NCBI GenBank assembly: GCA_965369375.1
Contig: CBDUQN010000078.1
Location: 1-14,226, forward strand
DNA: 14,226 nt
Origin: CBDUQN01 sp965369375
GTDB lineage: Bacteria > Krumholzibacteriota > Krumholzibacteriia > Krumholzibacteriales > Krumholzibacteriaceae
Direction: 5' to 3'
Within the stretch, counting starts at the first letter, position 1. Each line of letters begins with the position of its first letter. Position numbers and translations under genes: made by a program. Below are positions 1-7,468 of the stretch, one piece after another. Below the pieces are notes generated by a model. That model was given only the letters and a program-made list of their open reading frames with translations. It made no database searches and was not told where the DNA came from.

Positions 1-344
1 GGTCGTCGAAACAGCCACATCAGGCCGATAAGCAACCCGCCCAACAAAAAAGCAAGGGCATACCCAAGAACGCCGAGGGGCCGACTGAGATCAAAAGGAA
101 CTTTCCAGACGAGAGCCACGATCCCGTACAATCCCAGGCCGACGAATAAACCCGTCACGCTCGCCAATATCCACCAGCCCGATAGCCGGATGTAACGCCG
201 CAGCGCAAGCCATTGAAAAATGCCGGTCACGGCGCCGATGCCGACACCGATCATAACGTTTCCGAGCACAATATACCCCAGGACAAAGCCCGCGAAAAAA
301 CCCACGATATAGCCGAGCGCCGTAAGCAGCACCCAGAACAGCAA
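1..344 (-). CDS. Multi-pass membrane protein of unknown function, 3' end cut by the window edge, possible 5' frameshift
   Basis: The complement of the left edge reads as a very hydrophobic protein with an open frame to base 1. It has at least three membrane segments: LLFWVLLTALGYIVGFFAGF, then a glycine-rich stretch around VMIGVGIGAVTGIFQWLALR, then WWILASVTGLFVGLGLYGIV, followed by a further hydrophobic stretch and WLFRR at the edge. The central pattern, a Trp-Leu-x-Leu-Arg-Arg turn followed about ten residues later by Gly-Trp-Trp-Ile-Leu-Ala, resembles small uncharacterised membrane proteins that I recall from cyanobacteria and Chloroflexi. That link is from memory. The true start is uncertain. 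In this frame the only starts are TTG at 344, GTG at 330-332, or an internal ATG; upstream the frame closes at a TAG. An ATG at 412-414 in another frame would join if one base of the T4 run at 374-377 were removed. It is divergent from the aldo/keto reductase gene. No function can be assigned. Confidence 0.6.
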   Translation of the reverse strand, partial: MLFWVLLTALGYIVGFFAGFVLGYIVLGNVMIGVGIGAVTGIFQWLALRRYIRLSGWWILASVTGLFVGLGLYGIVALVWKVPFDLSRPLGVLGYALAFLLGGLLIGLMWLFRR

Positions 345-447
345 AAATTCAGTCCCAAGAACGATTCGCTCAGTTTTCGCTATACTCCCTCTCTATAGCA
401 GCCGCCTTATCCATCAGCCACGATCGCCCCCTTTCAAGTGTAACGTC

Positions 448-476
448 AGTATAGACGCATGGTCACACAGAGTCAA
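448..476 (-). promoter_or_regulatory. Sigma70-like promoter for the minus-strand membrane protein gene
   Basis: Read on the minus strand there is a -35 box TTGACT (471-476) and a -10 box TATACT (448-453), separated by exactly 17 bases. Each box has one mismatch to the housekeeping consensus. Transcription would begin near 441. The leader would contain a purine-rich GAAAGGGGG (427-435) ahead of an ATG at 414. This is the best promoter-like sequence seen in the window. No equally good promoter was found for the divergent + strand gene. Confidence 0.55.
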
Positions 477-573
477 TCAAGTGGATCATCTGATTCGATT
501 TTTGTGATCAAAACGGCCGGCCAATAAGCTATTATAAGGAAGATCAAAAGCGGCATATGCAAGGGGGTACGAA

Positions 574-1950
574 ATGAAGCGGCGCGATTTTATAAGAACG
601 TCGGTTATCGGCGGGCTGGCAGCGGCGTTCGGCGCGGGGCGAGGATTCGCCTCGGTGCGCGGACCGGCGCACGCTGCGGCTCACGCCACGGAAGACACAT
701 CGCCGATGCACGCGGCGGCGGCGCAGAAACAGGAGCGCGCAGAGGCGCCCAAAATCCGCCGGTACCGCATGCTCGGCCGAACGGGATGGAAGATTTCGGA
801 TATATCGTCGGGAGATCCGAATGACGAGGGGGTGCTTCGCGCCCTGCTCGATGCGGGCGTGAACTACTTCGACACCGCCGAGACGTATCGAAACGGGCGG
901 GGAGAACGGATGTTCGGCGAGGTTCTCAAAGGCCGCGACCGGAAGTCGGTCTTCATCACGACGAAGCTCGCCCTCGGGGCGAACAGGTCCAAGGAGCATT
1001 TCATCAAACGGACACGGAAGTGCCTCGAACGCCTGCGCTGCGACTACGTCGACTGCATGATGATCCATATGCCGCCCAACACGCTTGATCTGCTGACTCC
1101 CGGATTCCACGCGGCGATCGCCGAGATGAAACAGGAGGGGCGCGTGCGCTTCTGCGGCGTTTCTCACCACGGATCGTACTACGACGACACGATACGAGAG
1201 CCGATGGACAGGGTGCTGCTCACTGCCATCGATGACGGCAGATTCGATCTGATCCTGCCGGCGTATAATTTTCTCAATGAACACGACGGCGATCACATCC
1301 TCGCAGAGGCGGCGAAGAAAAATGTCAGCACCATCATTATGAAGTCGAATCCTGTGGGCCACTACTACGATTTCAAGGCCAAGGTCGAATCAATGAAGAA
1401 AAAGAGCGGAGCGGATTACGCGTACTACAGCCGCATGGCAGAAAAGGCGGACAAGAAAGCCGCCCTCACAGAGCGGTTTATCGATAAGTACGGTCTCGAC
1501 AACCACGGCAAGCTCACAGACGCGGCGATCACGTACGTGCTCTCCAACGAGAATGTCGGCACGGTGATTCTCACCTTCCAGACCTACGAGGACGTGGAGC
1601 GGTATGTGGGACTCTCCGGCACCGATCTCGGAAGCAGCGACCGGGGGATGCTCGACGACTACCGCGACAGCTTCGGCGACCTCTACTGCCGTCACGCGTG
1701 CGGCCGCTGCGAGTCGTCCTGCCCGCACGGGGTGCCGGTCAACACGATCATGCGTTACTATCACTACTTCGACGCGCAGGGGAGGGAGAAGGAGGCGATG
1801 GCGAAGTACGCGAAGCTGCCCACCCGAAGGGCGGATAGCTGCCGAGGTTGTGAAGGACTGTGCGAACGCGCATGCCCGTACGGCGTGCCGATCAAGGGGC
1901 TCCTCTGCATCGGACACGATACGCTGACACTGGCGCATAGCAACTCGTAA
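574..1950 (+). CDS. Tat-exported aldo/keto reductase with C-terminal ferredoxin-type Fe-S tail
   Basis: A 458-residue oxidoreductase. The N-terminus MKRRDFIRTS followed by a Gly/Ala-rich hydrophobic stretch is a twin-arginine signal, so the protein is probably exported folded with its cofactors. A low-complexity Ala/His linker precedes an aldo/keto reductase barrel (about residues 63-350). The family's catalytic tetrad is visible: Asp100 in YFDTAETY, Tyr105, Lys131 in ITTK, and His165 in IHMPP. After the barrel come two cysteine groups, C372-x3-C-x2-C-x3-CP (to C383) and C423-x2-C-x3-C-x3-CP (to C434). Their spacing suits one or two [4Fe-4S] clusters as in ferredoxin-like tails of this AKR subgroup. 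ATG 574 is preceded by AAGGGGG at 561-567. It is transcribed alone, and the substrate is unknown. A poor TATTAT box at 530-535 is the only + strand promoter hint upstream. The family assignment is firm; the cellular location rests on the signal alone. Confidence 0.92.
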   Translation: MKRRDFIRTSVIGGLAAAFGAGRGFASVRGPAHAAAHATEDTSPMHAAAAQKQERAEAPKIRRYRMLGRTGWKISDISSGDPNDEGVLRALLDAGVNYFDTAETYRNGRGERMFGEVLKGRDRKSVFITTKLALGANRSKEHFIKRTRKCLERLRCDYVDCMMIHMPPNTLDLLTPGFHAAIAEMKQEGRVRFCGVSHHGSYYDDTIREPMDRVLLTAIDDGRFDLILPAYNFLNEHDGDHILAEAAKKNVSTIIMKSNPVGHYYDFKAKVESMKKKSGADYAYYSRMAEKADKKAALTERFIDKYGLDNHGKLTDAAITYVLSNENVGTVILTFQTYEDVERYVGLSGTDLGSSDRGMLDDYRDSFGDLYCRHACGRCESSCPHGVPVNTIMRYYHYFDAQGREKEAMAKYAKLPTRRADSCRGCEGLCERACPYGVPIKGLLCIGHDTLTLAHSNS

Positions 1951-1990
1951 TCATTTTCATTTAATAGTGATGCTGTTTGCAATAGAATTT

Positions 1991-2059
1991 CCGAGCCGTT
2001 ATTTTTATATAAAGGAGGGTGGATAATCCGAGCCGTTATTTCTTTATAAAGGAGGGTGG
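1991..2059 (+). repeat. Tandem duplication of a ribosome-binding leader
   Basis: A 32-base segment at 1991-2022 starting CCGAGCCGTTATTT and ending AAAGGAGGGTGG recurs at 2028-2059 with two mismatches, a period of 37 bases. Each copy carries a strong Shine-Dalgarno (GGAGGGTGG). Only the second has an ATG at the right distance (2063); the first is followed by ATAATC instead. The upstream copy may be a duplication remnant or may act as a standby ribosome site. Confidence 0.85.
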
Positions 2060-2062
2060 CTC

Positions 2063-2689
2063 ATGAATATCGGTCGAGCGATCATTATTGTTGCGCTTCT
2101 GATGCTCTTTACCATAGCGGTCGTTGATCATTGCTATGCGGATAAATTCTTTTTGGGCGCCACCGGAGGCATCTCGAGAGTGCAGGGGGAAGGCGCCGAC
2201 ATCTGGAAGGATGAATACGTTATCAGGGCAAATCTCTGTTATCAGATCACACGAAGATTTGTTGCCGGCGTAACCGCAGGGTACAACAATTGGACGCCGA
2301 CGAACGAGGGTCTCGTGGGCGCCCACTGGGACGTCAGGGAACCGGCAAGAATTTTCGATGTCTATTCATCTCTCAGAGTGTATCTATTTGCGCGTGACGA
2401 GTTGCCGGTCGACTTATTCTTTATCGGCGGATTGGGAATCGCCTTCATCTATGACGCCGAAGTCTACACGTATCCAATCATTCCCGATCCTCCGCCGGCC
2501 GAGCGCAGAGAGATACTCGGCGACGCTACGGTTGCGGAAGTATTATTTGGCGGCGGACTGAATTTCAAGATAACAGATAGAGTGATAATGGAATTAATGC
2601 CGACCTATACAATACTGTTCCACGAAATCGGCAACGAGAAGACGCTCGATTATTATTCTGTTTCCATCGGGCTGTTATTCAGGATCTAG
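2063..2689 (+). CDS. Small outer-membrane beta-barrel protein, OmpA/OmpW-like fold
   Basis: A 208-residue exported protein. Residues 1-26 form a Sec signal (charged start, hydrophobic core IIIVALLMLFTIAVV, probable cleavage after HCYA). The mature part has alternating hydrophobic/polar strands with frequent Gly and aromatic residues: FFLGATGGISRV, FVAGVTAGYNNW, VYSSLRVYLFA, FFIGGLGIAFIY, VLFGGGLNFKI, and a final YYSVSIGLLFRI. This is the pattern of an eight-stranded outer-membrane barrel such as the OmpA-like or OmpW-like beta-barrel families. The acidic/Pro-rich loop near residues 140-150 (PIIPDPPPAERR) would lie between strands. The start at 2063 is fixed by GGAGGG at 2051-2056. It is separated from the downstream operon by about 440 bases, so it may be a separate unit. 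A specific ligand or role is not visible. Confidence 0.75.
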   Translation: MNIGRAIIIVALLMLFTIAVVDHCYADKFFLGATGGISRVQGEGADIWKDEYVIRANLCYQITRRFVAGVTAGYNNWTPTNEGLVGAHWDVREPARIFDVYSSLRVYLFARDELPVDLFFIGGLGIAFIYDAEVYTYPIIPDPPPAERREILGDATVAEVLFGGGLNFKITDRVIMELMPTYTILFHEIGNEKTLDYYSVSIGLLFRI

Positions 2690-2858
2690 GTCGCCCGATG
2701 AGCACAACCGCCCAAGAATAATGCCTGTTATATTGCATTTTACGGATTCCCTCTCGCTTATATAACAATCGCGATGTGCTCTATGGCTACGAATGATTCC
2801 CGGTTGTTTCTCGCCGGAATTTGCGACTGCAGTGTATTATGCAATCGCGATATTTTCT

Positions 2859-2879
2859 CCGGCAGGAAACCGGTTTTTT
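2859..2879 (+). terminator. Weak candidate intrinsic terminator
   Basis: CCGG (2859-2862) can pair with CCGG (2870-2873) across a 7-base loop and is followed directly by six T (2874-2879). The stem is only four base pairs, so this is a marginal terminator for the beta-barrel gene ending at 2689. No better one was seen after that gene. Confidence 0.25.
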
Positions 2880-3070
2880 ATGCCCCTGCGAAATCCATTC
2901 CATGATCTGCGGAACTCATTATTAGACAACAGGATTCCAATCTGCAGGTCCCACCTATCTGTTCCTTCGTTCTAATCAACTCCTCTAGTGGAATGTAGCT
3001 TGCACTCTAGACCCAGTCGACCAAGTGCGAAGTATGAGGAAGGTATTTAAGCGTTTTATTGATGGAAACA

Positions 3071-3094
3071 AGCGGGTCGCAGGATAGACCCGCT
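3071..3094 (+). promoter_or_regulatory. Perfect 8-bp hairpin in the operon leader
   Basis: AGCGGGTC (3071-3078) and GACCCGCT (3087-3094) form a perfect GC-rich stem with an 8-base loop, ending 35 bases before the preferred GTG start. No T-run follows, so it is not an ordinary terminator. The sequence TAGACCC occurs both in the right arm (3085-3091) and upstream (3008-3014), so the left arm GGGTC could pair with either. This allows, but does not prove, a switchable leader. No known riboswitch consensus was recognised. Confidence 0.5.
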
Positions 3095-3129
3095 ATGGAT
3101 TAGAAATGCAGTAAGAGAGGGTGAAAGCC

Positions 3130-6100
3130 GTGCATCAGGTAACAAAGATACTGACTGTTTTCCTTGTCGTCATAGGTATGGGAATGCTCGGTGCCATTGT
3201 GACTTCGGCACCATCCCAGGCGCAAACGTATACGAGGTTGCATGTACTGCTTCCAGGGGAGACCGCAGCTCCCGGTACGCCGTCCGGTAAGACCGGCGCT
3301 CCGGAAGCGCAAACGGCCGGCGTTCCGTTCACGATAACGGTGCGGGCTTGTGACGATTCCTGGAATACGGTGACATCGATCACGCATATCGTATCTATAA
3401 CCTCCACAGACGAAAGTGCAACCCTGCCGGCAAACGCGCAGCTCGTTGGCGGTGAGGTCGAGTTGACGATCACCTTGAACGCCGGCGGTTCGTTCACGAT
3501 CTCCGCGCATGACGAGACCGACCCAACGGTCCCGGAAGCGGCGTCATCCTTTGTCACTACCATGGTCCTGCAGGGTTTTCTGTTCAACGATATCAGCCAG
3601 AAGCACCGCTACGCGGGTGTTCCCGCCGGCTACACGCTGGCAGCGGTCGATCCCACCGGGGTCGTAGTCTCGGGATTCACGGGGTCCGTCCGATTGCGGC
3701 AGATCACCAGCTACGGTGAGGGCCATATCTCGCCGGATGTAGTCACGTTGACCGATGGGACGTGGGCGGGCGACCTTACGATGTACCGCGCCGACGAGAG
3801 CAGCATCAATCGTGGAAACGTCAATATATACGCGTACCTGGAATCAAATCCTGCGAAGAACGGAACCAGCGATCCGTTCATTGTGCATCCCGGCTCGTTT
3901 GCACGCGTGCAGATCACGGTCCCCGGGCAAAGCCCCCTGCCGGGGAGTGCGAGTGGTGTCACGGGCACGCCCGCGACACAGGCGGCCGGGCAGAGCTTTA
4001 GCGTCGCTGTATACGCAACCGATGATTACTGGAATCCGGTTCCGAGCGTCGATGTCGTCCGCATCACCTCGAGCGATGCCGGCGCCAGCACACCGGTGAC
4101 CGGCGCGATGACAGACGGCTACCGACAGTTCTCGGTTACCCTTGCAACTGTCGGTGCGCAGACACTCACCGTCACCGACCAGACGAACGGTTCCATTCAA
4201 GGGATGACGAGCGATCCGATATCGGTCATTCCGAGTGCACCCGATCATTTCGAAATCGATGCCATAGCATCACCACTCGTAGCGGGACAAGCGGTATCGG
4301 TGACCATCCGCGCCACCGACGTGGGCGGAAACACGATTCCCGATTACCATGGTGACGGGATTCTCACCGCGAACACCGGAGCAGGCAGCATATCCCCGGA
4401 GGCGATAACGTTCACCAACGGGGTGTGGACCGGTTCCATGGTGTTCAGGGGCGCAGGCGCAGCTGTCTCCTTTACCTGCTCGGATTATTCGACGCCGCCG
4501 CACATCGGTACCAGTAACAGTTTTCAGGTTCTGCCGGGACCGTTCACCGGCACGCAGGTACTCCTGCCCGGACAGGTGCCGCAGGGCGGAACCGAATCCG
4601 GGTACAGTGGAGAGCCGACGAGTCAGAATGCAGGGACGAGCTTCAACGTGACCGTACGTGCCGTTGATGCATTCTGGAACAGGGTGCCGGACATCAATGA
4701 CCGGATCGCGCTGAGCTCGACAGACGCGTTCGCCGGTATGCCGGCGGAGACGATCCTCGTCAACGGAGAGATCTCATTCCCGGCAACCCTTTACGCCCGC
4801 GGATTCCAGACCATAACCGCCGCGGATATCGATTCCACCGGCAAGGATGCTCATACTTCGAGACCCATAGAGATACTCCCTGGCCCGTACGCGCGGATTC
4901 TCATCCTCGCACCAGGCGAAGAGCTCGCGCCGGGCACGGAGACGGGGCGCACCGGAGCGCCTACCGACCAGTCTATCAATTTCGCGTTTACCGTGACGGT
5001 ATACGCGACCGACGCCTGGTGGAACCCAGTGACCGGTGTGAGCGACGTTATCCGGATAACTTCCAGCGATCCGATGGCGGAGCTGCCGCCCGACTCGCCG
5101 CTCACGGACGGCCGCACCGATCTGAGCGTGCGTCTCGCAACCGGAGGGTACCAGCAGATAACCGCTGCAAATATAACGCAGCCGACGATGGAGACGAGTA
5201 CCACCCAGGTCCGGGCCATCTCGAGCGGATTCCACCTCGAAGCAGAGGTAACCCCGACCACGGTAATGGCCGGAGAGCCGTTCACGCTCACGGTCAAGGT
5301 AACGAACGATGCGGGGAGCGTGATCCAGGAGATAAACTCATTTGTAGAAATAGAGGTGCAGAACGCATCGACACAGGAACCGGGCCGGGGCAGCCTGCTC
5401 GTGACCCAGTTTCAGCTGCTGCAGGGGCAGCGCTCTATCACCGAGACCTATACATACGCGGAGTCGATAATTCTAATCGCAACGGATGATGCCGGCAATG
5501 ATCCCGCCGCCTCCGAAGTTATCATAGTGAATCCGGGACAGCCGTCGCAGATCCTGCTCTCGAGCAATCCTTCGTGGGTGGGCGGAAACAAGCATGCAAC
5601 GGTGTACGCCCGTGTCGTCGACGAGTACGAAAACGGCGTTCCGGATCAGCCCGCTGCATTCGAGCTCGTCAGCGGCGCCGGTACCCTCACGGCTATCGAT
5701 ACTGTTACGAGTGCCGACGGTGTTGCGAGAGCCGACTTTCTGAGCTCACGCACACCGGGGATCAGCCGGGTGCGGGCGAATTCCTACGGCATTGTCGCAG
5801 AGATCGATATCGAGACGGCGCTCGTCAATCCGAACGCCGCATCGGGGAGCATTACAAACTATCCGAATCCATTCCACCCGGATGAAATATCGACAACAAT
5901 TGCGTACAAGCTTGCAGATGACGCGAGAGTCACCTTACGCATCTACACGTTGAGTGGAGTTCTCGTGCTCATCAAGGAGTTCTCGCGCGGTGCGCAGGGC
6001 GGCGTTTCGGGATTGAACGAGATCGAATGGAACGGGCAGAACGGCAATGGACAGCCCGTTTCCAGCGGAGGGTATATCGTCGTCGTTGAAGCAGAAGGAC

Positions 6101-6150
6101 ACGGAGAAACACTACACGTCATGCGCCGCAGGGTAGCGGTGGTGCGATGA
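3130..6150 (+). CDS. Large secreted Ig-repeat protein with NYPNPF/FlgD-like C-terminal domain
   Basis: A surface or secreted protein of 1006 residues (positions below count from the in-frame GTG at 3121, three codons upstream). I prefer GTG 3130 because GAGAGG at 3115-3120 abuts the 3121 GTG but lies 9 bases before 3130. A Sec signal (hydrophobic core ILTVFLVVIGMGML, cleavage near SQAQ) is followed by modular beta domains. There are four copies of a ~110-residue unit (about 36-147, 259-372, 474-588, 589-697) with LLPGE, PGT.SG.TG.P, F.VTVYA.D..WN.V and ITSSD. Three copies of a second Ig-like type lie at 148-258, 373-473 and 702-806. Next come an invasin/Big_1-like domain (807-897) and a C-terminal domain (904-1009) with NYPNPF at 913-918 and EIEWNGQNGNGQPVSSGGY, resembling type IX secretion sorting or FlgD-like Ig domains. 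First gene of the probable operon, 12 bases before the PorV-like gene. Likely the exported client or adhesin; binding target unknown. Confidence 0.85.
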   Translation: MHQVTKILTVFLVVIGMGMLGAIVTSAPSQAQTYTRLHVLLPGETAAPGTPSGKTGAPEAQTAGVPFTITVRACDDSWNTVTSITHIVSITSTDESATLPANAQLVGGEVELTITLNAGGSFTISAHDETDPTVPEAASSFVTTMVLQGFLFNDISQKHRYAGVPAGYTLAAVDPTGVVVSGFTGSVRLRQITSYGEGHISPDVVTLTDGTWAGDLTMYRADESSINRGNVNIYAYLESNPAKNGTSDPFIVHPGSFARVQITVPGQSPLPGSASGVTGTPATQAAGQSFSVAVYATDDYWNPVPSVDVVRITSSDAGASTPVTGAMTDGYRQFSVTLATVGAQTLTVTDQTNGSIQGMTSDPISVIPSAPDHFEIDAIASPLVAGQAVSVTIRATDVGGNTIPDYHGDGILTANTGAGSISPEAITFTNGVWTGSMVFRGAGAAVSFTCSDYSTPPHIGTSNSFQVLPGPFTGTQVLLPGQVPQGGTESGYSGEPTSQNAGTSFNVTVRAVDAFWNRVPDINDRIALSSTDAFAGMPAETILVNGEISFPATLYARGFQTITAADIDSTGKDAHTSRPIEILPGPYARILILAPGEELAPGTETGRTGAPTDQSINFAFTVTVYATDAWWNPVTGVSDVIRITSSDPMAELPPDSPLTDGRTDLSVRLATGGYQQITAANITQPTMETSTTQVRAISSGFHLEAEVTPTTVMAGEPFTLTVKVTNDAGSVIQEINSFVEIEVQNASTQEPGRGSLLVTQFQLLQGQRSITETYTYAESIILIATDDAGNDPAASEVIIVNPGQPSQILLSSNPSWVGGNKHATVYARVVDEYENGVPDQPAAFELVSGAGTLTAIDTVTSADGVARADFLSSRTPGISRVRANSYGIVAEIDIETALVNPNAASGSITNYPNPFHPDEISTTIAYKLADDARVTLRIYTLSGVLVLIKEFSRGAQGGVSGLNEIEWNGQNGNGQPVSSGGYIVVVEAEGHGETLHVMRRRVAVVR
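3226..5211 (+). repeat. Four coding copies of a ~110-residue LLPGE...WNPV...SSD Ig-like unit
   Basis: Protein-level repeats at 3226-3561, 3895-4236, 4540-4884 and 4885-5211 inside the large secreted protein. Shared landmarks in each are LLPG/TVPG/LAPG, a PGT-SG-TG-P segment, a hydrophobic FxVTVxAxD strand, the WN motif, and ITSSD/LSSTD, then a strand with G.FTIS or G.QTIT. The first and second are each followed by a second Ig type; the third and fourth are adjacent. DNA identity between copies is low, so they are old duplications rather than recent expansions. Confidence 0.8.
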
Positions 6151-6162
6151 ACAGGAGGATCC

Positions 6163-7443
6163 ATGAACCTCATCCGAAAAAATAAGATCTGGACTCATAT
6201 AGCGGTCCTTGTGCTCGGAACCGGCATGCTTACGGCTTGCGCAACAAGTGCACATGCCGAAGACCAGAACGGGGGGGCACCGGGAGATTGGCTCTCCAGC
6301 TACGCGGGAGCCCGGATGACGGGTCTCGGAGGTGCCTTCGTCGCCGTCGCCGACGAGCCCCTCGGCGTGATCTGGAATCCCGCATGTCTGACGCAGGTAT
6401 TCCAGTACACGATCCACTTCGAAACGGCCCGGTATTTCGAGGATACATCGATCAACGGATTGAGCTTTGCCACTCCGGAGCGAAGGGTGATGCCGGGCTT
6501 CGGGCTTACCGTGTTGTCGATGCGTTCGGGCGAATTCGAACGAACGAATGAGCTGAATGATGTCATAGGCACGTTCAGTGAAGGGGAGATGGCATTCCTG
6601 CTGTCCGCCTCGAAAAGCCTCTCGCGTCGTCTCGCGCTCGGAGCCAATCTGAAGATCACCCGCCAGAGCATCGACGAATTCGATGCGTCCGGTGTCGGCG
6701 CAGACTTCGGTCTTCTCCTCAAAGTCGTGCCGTCTGTTACGGTCGGCGCCTCGCTGCTCAACGTCGGCGGCCCGAGTCTCACCTTGCGGGAGACCGAGGA
6801 GACCTATCCGGCGGAGTTTCGCGGAGGGATCGCGTTTCACTTTCTCGCCGGCCGGGCACTGGTTACGGCGGATGTCAATTACAACGCAGACACCGGAACG
6901 AGGCTGCACGCGGGCAGCGAATTCTGGATTCATCCTGCCATGGCTTTGCGGCTGGGCTACTCCGATCAGAATGTCGCCGGAGGCGTTAGTATCAATTTCG
7001 CACAGGGGATCCGCCTCGATTACGGGATGATGGACCAGTTCCTCGGTGTGATTCACCGTGTCGGGATCTCGTATCGGTTCGGCGGGTTCTACGCCGATTC
7101 CGAGGCCGTTCCTCCGGCGTTTTCTCCGCTGGGAACCGTCTCAGTCACCAAGTTCCATCTCGAAGCGAAAACCAAGGCCGAGGCGATCAGCTGGAGCCTC
7201 GATATCGTCGACAAATCCAATCGGGTCGTCCGCAAGTTCAGCGGGAAGGGACTGCCTCCGGCACACGTGATGTGGGACGGCAAAGACGAGACCGGGCTTC
7301 CCCTGGCGGACGGCATGTACAAATACAAGCTCGTTGTCATCGACGCCGAAGGCCGGGAAACCGTGGGCCGTGAACGCTCGGTAGAGATCACGACGTCAGG
7401 GCCGCAGGGTGACGTGCCGATTATCATCAGCGATGGCAAATAA
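6163..7443 (+). CDS. PorV/PorQ-like outer-membrane barrel with C-terminal FlgD-type Ig domain
   Basis: A 426-residue envelope protein. After an N-terminal signal (core IAVLVLGTGML) the mature start shows GARMTGLGGAFVAVADEPLGVIWNPACL in overlapping pieces at residues 49-76. This is the hallmark opening of PorV/PorQ/UPF0164-type barrels. Residues about 80-308 continue as amphipathic strands, ending GISYRFGGFY. Residues about 323-410 form a separate FlgD-like Ig domain with VMWDGKDETGLPLADGMYKY. The signal contains LTAC (23-26), matching a lipobox, so the mature N-terminus may be lipidated; alternatively signal peptidase I could cut after SAHA. PorV proteins in type IX secretion carry substrates from the translocon to the surface attachment complex. 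Here it sits 12 bases after a protein with a similar C-terminal sorting-like domain, which suggests a client-handler pair. AGGAGG at 6153-6158 sets the start. Confident in the fold, moderate about the role. Confidence 0.85.
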   Translation: MNLIRKNKIWTHIAVLVLGTGMLTACATSAHAEDQNGGAPGDWLSSYAGARMTGLGGAFVAVADEPLGVIWNPACLTQVFQYTIHFETARYFEDTSINGLSFATPERRVMPGFGLTVLSMRSGEFERTNELNDVIGTFSEGEMAFLLSASKSLSRRLALGANLKITRQSIDEFDASGVGADFGLLLKVVPSVTVGASLLNVGGPSLTLRETEETYPAEFRGGIAFHFLAGRALVTADVNYNADTGTRLHAGSEFWIHPAMALRLGYSDQNVAGGVSINFAQGIRLDYGMMDQFLGVIHRVGISYRFGGFYADSEAVPPAFSPLGTVSVTKFHLEAKTKAEAISWSLDIVDKSNRVVRKFSGKGLPPAHVMWDGKDETGLPLADGMYKYKLVVIDAEGRETVGRERSVEITTSGPQGDVPIIISDGK

Positions 7444-7468
7444 AGCAGACCGTTAAGGAGTGGTTTGA

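Larger units (their letters stand above)
2690..3129. other. Intergenic region with short repeats and hairpins, no convincing gene
   Basis: No open frame here has a credible start, ribosome site and protein-like composition. The 60-codon frame at 2793-2975 lacks these. Seen directly: inverted arms TGTTATAT (2726-2733) and ATATAACA (2760-2767); a direct repeat CAATCGCGAT at 2766-2775 and 2842-2851 whose core ATCGCGAT is palindromic; a bulged stem pairing CTTGCACT (2999-3006) with AGTGCGAAG (3024-3032); and the strong hairpin at 3071-3094. No clear -35/-10 pair was found for the downstream operon, whose promoter should nevertheless lie here. Confidence 0.6.

Noticed and set aside
213..398. Plus-strand frame of 61 codons near the left edge
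   Set aside because: Highly polar low-complexity product; the opposite strand gives a coherent membrane protein with conserved-looking helices.
544..1362. Minus-strand frame of 272 codons opposite the aldo/keto reductase
   Set aside because: Composition is typical of an antisense shadow and the + strand encodes intact catalytic motifs.
2793..2975. Sixty-codon + strand frame in the intergenic region
   Set aside because: No ribosome site, no recognisable motif, and it crosses the terminator-like hairpin and repeats.
3071..3094. Intrinsic terminator at the strong hairpin
   Set aside because: No T-run follows the stem on the + strand, and on the minus strand there is no gene leading into it.
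3000..3129. Cyclic di-GMP riboswitch in the operon leader
   Set aside because: A GCAGGATAGACC segment is faintly similar, but the conserved GGCAAACC and GGGACGCAAAGCC parts of the class I consensus are absent.
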